From: an uncultured Bacilli bacterium
GTDB taxonomy: Bacteria; Bacillota_I; Bacilli_A; RFN20; CAG-449
Direction: 5' to 3'
Assembly (NCBI GenBank): GCA_947593895.1
Contig: CANQDY010000027.1
Coordinates: 1-12,105, forward strand
DNA length: 12,105 nt
A model generated the notes under the pieces. That model worked only from the letters and a program-made list of their open reading frames with translations. It did no database searches and was not told the DNA's origin. Shown piece by piece: positions 7,090 to 12,105 of the stretch. The position numbers were made by a program, and so were the translations under genes. Every line of letters starts with the position of its first letter. Position 1 is the stretch's first letter.

Positions 7090-9030
7090 TCAAATTGATT
7101 TAATTTTAATAACAACTAGCGTTTTATCATCATTAACATCATTAACATCTAGCGTTTGATATAATTCTTTGCTTAAACTTTCTAAATTATTATAATTTAA
7201 TGAATCAATTTTAGATTCTAGTAATCCTCTAACATCATCACCAAATCCATCAGTTAAAAATATAAACACATCATTTTCCATAATTTCCATTGTTTCAGAA
7301 AAGATATCGACATTATCCAGAATACCAAGAGGTGGAAAAATCTTATTAAACTGAATTAAATTATAATTTCTAATTAAAAATGTCGAAAAAGAACCCGCTT
7401 TATATAACTTAAAAATTCCTTCTGCTAAATCAAATATTCCCAGATCTAATGTTGCAAAAACCTCATCAGTTGTCTTTGTTTTTAAAATTAAATTTACATT
7501 ATTAATAACGTGATCTTCTTTGCGGTCAATTTTATATAACGAAGTAAATAATTCAATTAAATACGAAGATAATTGTTTACTAGTTTTACAATGTCCCATT
7601 CCATCGCTTAAAATTAATAATACTTTTTCTTTTGAAAAAATAAATTGATAAGAATCACCATTTTCCTTTGAAAAACCTTCATTTATTACATCATAATCAA
7701 TTTGAAATTTTATTTCTTTACTAATTGACTCTTCATTATTTTGAAGTGTCAATGGATTTAAAATCGTATCAACTTGACGATTGAACAAGATTCGATTTTG
7801 AATTTTATCTTGCTTTTGATTAGTTTGAAAGATATAACTTTTATTAGCCATTTCTAGTCTTTTAATTAATTTATAAGGATAAAAACAATTATTAATAATT
7901 TCGTTCTTGTCCTCTTTTTTTAAAGAATAAATAATATAATTTTCGATATTTTCTTTAATAATACATGATGAATTATTTTGACACTCTTTACAAAGAATAT
8001 TTTTTAAATTATTAACTAATTCCTCTTCAATTGAACACTCACTTATTGGACATTTTTTTATTAAATTTAAATAATCTATAACGCTGTTAACTTGACTATT
8101 TATTGTGTAAATCTGGCTTTCTAAAACACTATTCTTTGTTTCATCATCAAAAAATAAATTCTTAATTTTTTCATCTAAGCTTTTTGGCCATAAGTAATAA
8201 ATTGATACGACAGCAAAATTTAAATAAAACGAAAAATCAAGATAAAACTTATCATATTTAATTACATAAAATAGCGAAACAATCAATAAATAAACTAATG
8301 GAGAAAGTTTTTTATTAAAGCACGCAAAGAATAAGCCGATTAAGTAGATTAATAAAATCTCTAATGAAATATTAAAGAATAAATAGTTATAGATATATAC
8401 CACAAATAAGTTGGCCATTACCAATTCTTTTTTTGCATATTTTATTAAAATCAATGTAATTAAGGAAATTAAAAAAATATTAATAGTATTTAATGGTAAA
8501 ACTAGAACATATAAAAACGATAAAGCTAAAAGTTTATATATATCCTCTACTGTATCTTGTTTGTTAATTAAATATTTTTTAACATTATCAAGAGAAAAAG
8601 AAAGAAGAATACTTAAAGAAATATTTATTAAGCAATTAAATAAATTTGAAATAGTAATACTTACAGATAAATAACGAATTGAAAGTAAGATACCTACTAA
8701 AAATATGGAAAAATATTGTGTATATATTTTAGATGAATTGATTTTTTTAACTATTAATTCAATCAATATCATTAATGCTGAAACAAATAAAACTTCTAAT
8801 CCATAATTAAGATTAATGATAAAAGCAAAAGCAGTTAAATTTATTAAGTAATAATATTCGTATAAAGGCGAAAGACGCTGAATAAACCAAACAGTAGAAA
8901 GAATAAAAGGATTAAATAAAAGGGCATTGGAAGTAGATGCCATTAAAAAAGAAATAATGCTAATTGCTAATAAATTAATTACTTTAGAAGCACGAACAAT
9001 TGTTTTCTTACGTTTTAAAATAGTCTCCAT
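7090..9030 (-). CDS. spoIIE: stage II sporulation protein E, PP2C-type phosphatase
   Basis: SpoIIE dephosphorylates the anti-anti-sigma factor SpoIIAA in the forespore, which frees sigma-F, and also acts at the polar septum. The 646 residues are shorter than B. subtilis SpoIIE (about 827). Residues about 17-281 hold roughly ten hydrophobic membrane segments. The central region carries a Cys cluster (C327, C332, C347, C350, C356), and a PP2C phosphatase domain spans about 445-646. Candidate metal ligands are D459 (ENGDSY), D476 (LSDGMGH), D594 (LTDGFGD) and D634 (DDKT, usually DDMT). The ATG at 9030 has AGGTG 6 nt upstream. It overlaps divIC by 16 nt. A candidate Spo0A-dependent promoter lies at 9065-9098. 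The gene ends with tandem TGATGA stops, and a 9-bp tandem repeat encodes DVNDVN just before the last phosphatase motif. Confidence 0.95.
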   Translation of the reverse strand: METILKRKKTIVRASKVINLLAISIISFLMASTSNALLFNPFILSTVWFIQRLSPLYEYYYLINLTAFAFIINLNYGLEVLFVSALMILIELIVKKINSSKIYTQYFSIFLVGILLSIRYLSVSITISNLFNCLINISLSILLSFSLDNVKKYLINKQDTVEDIYKLLALSFLYVLVLPLNTINIFLISLITLILIKYAKKELVMANLFVVYIYNYLFFNISLEILLIYLIGLFFACFNKKLSPLVYLLIVSLFYVIKYDKFYLDFSFYLNFAVVSIYYLWPKSLDEKIKNLFFDDETKNSVLESQIYTINSQVNSVIDYLNLIKKCPISECSIEEELVNNLKNILCKECQNNSSCIIKENIENYIIYSLKKEDKNEIINNCFYPYKLIKRLEMANKSYIFQTNQKQDKIQNRILFNRQVDTILNPLTLQNNEESISKEIKFQIDYDVINEGFSKENGDSYQFIFSKEKVLLILSDGMGHCKTSKQLSSYLIELFTSLYKIDRKEDHVINNVNLILKTKTTDEVFATLDLGIFDLAEGIFKLYKAGSFSTFLIRNYNLIQFNKIFPPLGILDNVDIFSETMEIMENDVFIFLTDGFGDDVRGLLESKIDSLNYNNLESLSKELYQTLDVNDVNDDKTLVVIKIKSI

Positions 9031-9371
9031 TGTCTTTCACCTAAGACTATTGTAATACATCTACATAATAAAAAAGGTCGAACTAAGTATTTTGTAAAAA
9101 ATATTAATGGTTCATTTTTTTTATCATCATAAAGTGCGTAACCATCTTCAACATAAACATTATAATATTCATTATAATGCAACTGTTCATATTGATTATG
9201 TACATTTTGAGCGGTTTGCAAATTATCGCGAATTGCAGTTAATTTTTTATTTTGACTATAAAGTGAAATGATTTTATAAGATCCATAACCAAGAAGAACT
9301 AATCCTATCACAAAAATTGTTAAGCAAATAATGCTGATAGTACGATTGACAAATTTTGGTTTAACTTTCAT
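9015..9371 (-). CDS. divIC: septum formation initiator DivIC/FtsB-like protein
   Basis: DivIC is a small bitopic divisome protein that pairs with FtsL and DivIB at the septum. The protein has 118 residues from ATG 9371: a short basic cytoplasmic N-terminus, one membrane segment (about 11-32), then a coiled-coil stretch (about 34-65) and a short extracytoplasmic end. An upstream in-frame ATG at 9398 would add nine residues, but AGAGGA placed 6 nt before 9371 supports the shorter form. The order yabQ-divIC-spoIIE matches B. subtilis, where yabR and tRNA genes lie between divIC and spoIIE. The final ~24 residues (after LIFF, position about 92) do not look like a normal DivIC ending: they are Cys/Arg-rich, overlap the spoIIE ribosome binding site and may reflect a lost stop. 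Sequence divergence makes the family call depend largely on architecture and synteny. Confidence 0.85.
   Translation of the reverse strand: MKVKPKFVNRTISIICLTIFVIGLVLLGYGSYKIISLYSQNKKLTAIRDNLQTAQNVHNQYEQLHYNEYYNVYVEDGYALYDDKKNEPLIFFTKYLVRPFLLCRCITIVLGERQWRLF
9065..9098 (-). promoter_or_regulatory. candidate Spo0A-activated sigma-A promoter of spoIIE
   Basis: On the minus strand TTTACA (9098-9093, 5/6 to the -35) and TATTAT (9070-9065, 5/6 to the -10) are separated by 22 bp, too long for ordinary sigma-A promoters. B. subtilis spoIIE and spoIIG promoters have this odd layout (21-22 bp) and need Spo0A-P. A 0A-box-like heptamer lies inside the spacer. The implied start near 9058 gives a leader of about 28 nt with the spoIIE ribosome binding site. 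The promoter lies within divIC coding sequence. Confidence 0.45.
9076..9082 (+). promoter_or_regulatory. Spo0A-box-like heptamer
   Basis: GGTCGAA on the plus strand matches the Spo0A box TGTCGAA at 6 of 7 positions. It lies 46 nt upstream of the spoIIE start, between the candidate -35 and -10 boxes. A single short match is weak alone; its position gives it weight. Confidence 0.4.
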
Positions 9372-9377
9372 AAATGT

Positions 9378-9383
9378 TCCTCT
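9378..9383 (-). promoter_or_regulatory. ribosome binding site deciding the divIC start
   Basis: AGAGGA on the minus strand lies 6 nt before ATG 9371. The upstream in-frame ATG at 9398 has no such site, so 9371 is favoured. Confidence 0.7.
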
Positions 9384-9393
9384 TTCTTTAATA

Positions 9394-9402
9394 ATCATAT
9401 CA
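9394..9402 (-). promoter_or_regulatory. possible extended -10 promoter of divIC
   Basis: The minus strand reads TG-A-TATGAT (9402-9394), an extended -10 element (TGnTATAAT) with one mismatch, and no clear -35 box. A start near 9387 would keep the divIC ribosome binding site. In DNA this AT-rich the match may be chance. The rest of the 117-bp yabQ-divIC gap shows only an imperfect hairpin without a U-run. Confidence 0.3.
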
Positions 9403-9488
9403 TAATTTTAATTCAAATTTCACTATTATTCTTTTGGTTATTTTATTAAAAGAGTAATAATTATAAATCTTTTTCTATCACCAATAAA

Positions 9489-9908
9489 TTAAGTTGAACT
9501 TTTCTCTTTTCCTTTTATCTTTTTATTTTTTCTATCTTTTTTATTATTTTTATATTTTATTTTAAACTTAATCTTTTTTAACTTAATTTTTTTCATTTTA
9601 TTATCTATCTTATTTTTAAATGGCATAGTAATTCTTTCTAATCCTGGAAGATAAAGAATATGATAAATTAACATTCCACCAAGTAAGCTAAAAGTAAAGA
9701 AAAAATTATAAATTCCATAGGTAAAATAGCACATAAAAACATAATAAGAAATCGTACATGTTGCAAAGTATAAAGGCAGCAAAATATACCACAATATTAT
9801 TAAAAAACGATGTTTTAGCAATATGTTAATAATGCTTAAACCAAAATAGAAAAGGCCACCTAATAAAAGCGACCCTAACACTCCCTGAAATTGTTGAAGT
9901 AAATCCAT
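9489..9908 (-). CDS. yabQ: spore cortex protein YabQ
   Basis: YabQ is a mother-cell membrane protein needed for spore cortex formation in B. subtilis. The 139 residues are shorter than B. subtilis YabQ (about 211). They comprise several hydrophobic segments (about 9-31, 35-60 and 62-86) followed by a very basic tail (about 96-136) made largely of Lys with Ile and Asn. The N-terminus (LLQQFQGVLGSLLLGGLFYFG) and the position directly after yabP support the name. The ATG at 9908 overlaps the yabP TAA stop by one base (TAATG), so translation is probably coupled; no strong separate ribosome binding site is seen. The family is poorly conserved in sequence, so synteny carries much of the call. Confidence 0.85.
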   Translation of the reverse strand: MDLLQQFQGVLGSLLLGGLFYFGLSIINILLKHRFLIILWYILLPLYFATCTISYYVFMCYFTYGIYNFFFTFSLLGGMLIYHILYLPGLERITMPFKNKIDNKMKKIKLKKIKFKIKYKNNKKDRKNKKIKGKEKSST

Positions 9909-10192
9909 TATTTAAATAATTTAGAGAAGAAACCTTCTTTTCTATCGAACTTAGATTTAGTTAAAAAGGATAGAGAATCTATTTTTCCAGATATTGAAAT
10001 CAATCCTTTTTCCATGTCCATTAATCCAAGTGATAGTCCTTCACCTTTAACATGAATATAGCCGTTTACACTGTCAATTAAAAATTCTTTGTCATCAAAG
10101 CTATCTAATTTTTTTACTCCTTCAATTTCACATACTTTGCGATCTTTAATTGATATATTTTGATTTGGTTTAACAACTTCTTGGTTTTCCAT
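9908..10192 (-). CDS. yabP: sporulation protein YabP (YabP/YqfC family)
   Basis: YabP is a small protein made in the mother cell under sigma-E in B. subtilis and linked with YabQ and spore envelope assembly. The 94 residues contain the YabP/YqfC core of short beta-strands: about 20-70, including ISIKDRKVCEIEGV, SFDDKEFLIDSVNG and IHVKGEGLSLG. The end is basic and aromatic (GFFSKLFK). The start is ATG 10192, fixed by a perfect AGGAGG 7 nt upstream; an ATG at 10210 would place that site inside the gene. It lies 69 bp after rqcP and overlaps yabQ by one base. The neighbour order rqcP-yabP-yabQ-divIC is the B. subtilis order. Confidence 0.92.
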   Translation of the reverse strand: MENQEVVKPNQNISIKDRKVCEIEGVKKLDSFDDKEFLIDSVNGYIHVKGEGLSLGLMDMEKGLISISGKIDSLSFLTKSKFDRKEGFFSKLFK

Positions 10193-10199
10193 AAAAATA

Positions 10200-10205
10200 C
10201 CTCCT
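10200..10205 (-). promoter_or_regulatory. ribosome binding site deciding the yabP start
   Basis: AGGAGG on the minus strand lies 7 nt before ATG 10192 and would fall inside the coding region if translation began at ATG 10210. It therefore supports the shorter protein. Confidence 0.85.
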
Positions 10206-10261
10206 ATCAATGATATGAGTCAGAAAGTAATTTTATAACCTGCTTAATAAAATTAAAAAAA

Positions 10262-10525
10262 CTATATTGTTCTAACTAGTTTTTCATCAATTATTTGATA
10301 CATTTTATCTGCAGTGTCTTTCTTTGCAGTTAATAAAATATCTAATACTTTTATTGTCAATATTCTTTCTCCAAGGGTTAATTCAATAATATCATCTTTC
10401 TTAATATTTGTTGAAGGTTTTGCAACTTTGAAATTAACCTTAACTAATCCAATATCAACTATATCTTTGGCCAAAGTTCTTCTTTTAATCACTCGACTAA
10501 TTTTTAAAAATTTATCTAATCTCAT
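10262..10525 (-). CDS. rqcP: S4-domain ribosome quality control protein RqcP (YabO)
   Basis: RqcP binds stalled 50S subunits with RqcH and helps move tRNA during C-terminal alanine tailing, which marks stalled peptides for decay. The 87 residues match the family length (86 in B. subtilis). The protein is almost entirely an S4 RNA-binding domain: MRLDKFLKISRVIKRRTLAK, then a GLVKVN turn and the KPSTNIKKDDIIEL strand region. R2 and R16, reported as important in B. subtilis RqcP, are kept. Hsp15-like heat-shock proteins share the fold, but the spoVT-yabO-yabP context decides for RqcP. The ATG at 10525 overlaps the spoVT TGA stop as ATGA, with AAGGA upstream, so the two are translationally coupled. 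The gene ends in TAG. In B. subtilis yabM and yabN lie between spoVT and yabO; both are absent here. Confidence 0.93.
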   Translation of the reverse strand: MRLDKFLKISRVIKRRTLAKDIVDIGLVKVNFKVAKPSTNIKKDDIIELTLGERILTIKVLDILLTAKKDTADKMYQIIDEKLVRTI

Positions 10526-11049
10526 TTTTCCTTAAGCATCTCCGAAATAAATATAGCATAGGAAGAAAGAATTTGGGATACATTTCCTAATAATTCTTTT
10601 TCATAGATATAAACTATTGCACCTAAAACTTTTCCATTTCTATTAACAATTGGGTAAGTACAAGATGTACTTTCTTCAACAAAATTATATAAAATCTTAA
10701 AATTTGGAATTGGTAATGATTCTCTTTGAATTCGGATAACTAATTCACTAGAAATAGGGGTTCCTACTGGATATAAATTTTTTTTATTTCCATAAGAGGA
10801 AACAATCTTTTTTAAATCTACAATTAAAATTGTTCCTTTAATACTTTGATAAATAGCCACTAAAATATTGTCTAATAGTTTTGAATCACCAAGAAGTGCA
10901 TTGTGCTTACTAATTATCAATTGATCTTCTTCATTATAAGTTATCTCAACATCATCGTTTTCAAAAATATTAGCTTTTTTTCTAAAATGAATAGGAAGAA
11001 CAACTCTTCCTAAATTATCAATTCTTCTAATAACTCCTGTGTCTTTCAT
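10522..11049 (-). CDS. spoVT: stage V sporulation protein T, AbrB-type regulator
   Basis: SpoVT is a forespore transcription factor that tunes sigma-G genes late in sporulation. The 175 residues match the family (178 in B. subtilis). The N-terminal swapped-hairpin AbrB DNA-binding domain (about 1-50) begins MKDTGVIRRIDNLGRVVLP, nearly the family signature. A GAF-like domain (about 55-175) follows, ending ILSSYAIFISEMLKEK. The full-length GAF part separates it from AbrB and Abh. The ATG at 11049 has GGTGA nearby upstream. The gene follows mfd by 40 nt. A TATAAT hexamer on the minus strand at 11086-11081 lacks a convincing -35 partner, and no clear sigma-G promoter is seen. The stop is TGA, overlapping rqcP. 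Confidence 0.96.
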   Translation of the reverse strand: MKDTGVIRRIDNLGRVVLPIHFRKKANIFENDDVEITYNEEDQLIISKHNALLGDSKLLDNILVAIYQSIKGTILIVDLKKIVSSYGNKKNLYPVGTPISSELVIRIQRESLPIPNFKILYNFVEESTSCTYPIVNRNGKVLGAIVYIYEKELLGNVSQILSSYAIFISEMLKEK

Positions 11050-11089
11050 TAAATTTCACCAATATCTATTATTTGATTAAATTATAAAT

Positions 11090-12105
11090 TTATACTTTAC
11101 TATTAATGCATGATTTATTTATTGCAGTTAAAGTTTCTTCTAATTCATCTAAGTAATTATTAGTCTTGATTAATTTAATTTTTATTTTTTGATCAACAAA
11201 ACTAACTCTTAATGAATTAACAATATTTCTTAAATTATTAAATAAATTTATACCAATTCGATTAATCGCTGAAGCCTCTTTAGTTAATACAATATTAATA
11301 CTATTATTTGTTTCTTCCATACTTTCGATAAATACTGAAGAAGCCATAATATCAATTTTTCTTTTCCTTAATAAGACTTGTAACTCTTGAGGGATATTTC
11401 CATAAATATCCTTGAGTTTTCTTTTTAGAAACTCAAGTCCCGCGGTTGTTGTAATATCTTGAATTTCCTGATAAATCTCTAACTTATCACCATCATTTGC
11501 GTAACTTTTTGGAATATATGCATTAAGAGCAAGATTAGTAATTTTAACTGTTTTTGTCTTTTCCACTTGCCCTTGCTTTTCCTTAATTACTTCATTTAAT
11601 AATTTGATATACATATCAATTCCAACAGTATCAATAAAACCCGCTTGCTCTGGTCCTAAAATATCTCCTGCACCACGAATAGTTAAATCTCTTTGAGCAA
11701 TCTTAAAACCTGAACCAAGTTCAGTAAAATCTTTAATTGCTTTTAATCTTTTCTTAGCGATATCTGTCATTTCTTTTCTTTCGTCATACATTAAATACGC
11801 ATAAGCGATACGATTAGATCGGCCTACTCTTCCTTTTATTTGGTATAGTTGAGCCAAACCAAAACGATCTGCATCTTCAATTAAAATTGTATTTACATTA
11901 CTAATATCTAATCCGGTTTCTATAATTGATGTACAAACTAAAATATCAATTTCACCATTATAAAAACTATTCATAATCACTTCAATTTCTTCTTTATCCA
12001 TTTTTCCATGAACTACAGCAATTCGTGCGTTTTTAACTAATTTGCTAATTTTATTCATCGTACTATAAATTGAAGAAGTATTGTTATGAAGATAGTATAC
12101 TTGTC
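11090..12105 (-). CDS. mfd: transcription-repair coupling factor Mfd, C-terminal part (5' end outside the window)
   Basis: Mfd is a DNA translocase that removes RNA polymerase stalled at lesions and recruits UvrA. The frame is open through the right edge: before the first Met (12058) it reads QVYYLHNNTSS, the normal Mfd stretch after the first helicase domain, so the gene is truncated by the window rather than starting there. About 338 codons are visible of roughly 1,150 expected. They cover the second RecA-like domain with motif V (TSIIETGLDI, 11932-11903) and motif VI (QIKGRVGRS, 11842-11816). The RDLTIRGAGDILGPEQAG segment follows (about 11692-11639), then the C-terminal TRCF domain. The stop is TAA at 11092-11090, and spoVT follows 40 nt later with no terminator. 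The promoter, UvrA-binding and RNA-polymerase-binding parts are outside the window. Confidence 0.97.
   Translation of the reverse strand, partial: QVYYLHNNTSSIYSTMNKISKLVKNARIAVVHGKMDKEEIEVIMNSFYNGEIDILVCTSIIETGLDISNVNTILIEDADRFGLAQLYQIKGRVGRSNRIAYAYLMYDERKEMTDIAKKRLKAIKDFTELGSGFKIAQRDLTIRGAGDILGPEQAGFIDTVGIDMYIKLLNEVIKEKQGQVEKTKTVKITNLALNAYIPKSYANDGDKLEIYQEIQDITTTAGLEFLKRKLKDIYGNIPQELQVLLRKRKIDIMASSVFIESMEETNNSINIVLTKEASAINRIGINLFNNLRNIVNSLRVSFVDQKIKIKLIKTNNYLDELEETLTAINKSCINSKV

Noticed and set aside
7087..7092. Mycoplasma-type code with TGA read as Trp, suggested by the AT-rich genome
   Set aside because: spoIIE ends in tandem TGATGA and spoVT ends in TGA exactly at the rqcP start, while an inspected Trp codon in lysS is TGG. 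The standard bacterial code fits.
10210..10239. Sigma-E-like promoter for yabP: GTTATAAAA, 13 bp, CATATCAT on the minus strand
   Set aside because: Match and spacing are fair, and B. subtilis yabP is sigma-E dependent. However, the implied start near 10203 falls inside the AGGAGG ribosome binding site, which would remove it from the transcript.

Overview
The window is strongly AT-rich and every confident gene lies on the minus strand, so it reads from right (12105) to left (1). Gene content and order match the mfd-to-lysS stretch near the origin of Bacillus-type Firmicutes: mfd, spoVT, rqcP (yabO), yabP, yabQ, divIC, spoIIE, tilS, ftsH, dusB, lysS. A stand-alone GlmU-type acetyltransferase domain follows lysS. 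The AT richness and compactness suggest a low-GC, probably genome-reduced member of the Bacilli (Erysipelotrichia or a relative of the Mollicutes), but the exact lineage cannot be fixed by eye. The genetic code is standard: spoVT and spoIIE end in TGA (spoIIE in tandem TGATGA), rqcP ends in TAG, and Trp is TGG where checked. Retention of spoVT, yabP, yabQ and spoIIE argues for an endospore former or a recent descendant of one.

Layout in the direction of transcription. (1) 12105-9372: the 3' part of mfd, then spoVT and rqcP (4-nt ATGA overlap), then yabP and yabQ (TAATG, 1-nt overlap). This block combines repair, ribosome quality control and spore morphogenesis. (2) 9371-7090: divIC overlapping spoIIE by 16 nt. 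A candidate Spo0A/sigma-A promoter (long 22-nt spacer plus a 0A-box-like heptamer) lies inside the divIC 3' end. (3) 7046-5808: tilS. (4) 5807-5546: the longest gene-free stretch (262 bp). It lacks the hprT gene that B. subtilis has here, but holds a strong sigma-A promoter overlapped by a 16/18 CIRCE element (HrcA operator) and an 18-bp perfect palindrome. (5) 5545-834: ftsH, an AT-rich terminator-like hairpin, dusB, a candidate promoter, lysS, and a convincing lysS terminator with a GAAA loop. (6) 651-79: the GlmU-C-like left-handed beta-helix acetyltransferase. A possible overlapping ORF runs off the left edge.

The locus joins housekeeping work (transcription-coupled repair, tRNA-Ile lysidine and dihydrouridine modification, Lys-tRNA charging, membrane proteolysis, division) with sporulation control (SpoIIE phosphatase for sigma-F, SpoVT in the forespore, YabP/YabQ in the mother cell). 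I found no CRISPR array, mobile element, tRNA or rRNA, and no clearly novel multi-gene system. The most notable observations are regulatory (CIRCE on ftsH; the putative Spo0A promoter of spoIIE), the orphan GlmU acetyltransferase domain, and an odd C-terminal tail on DivIC.
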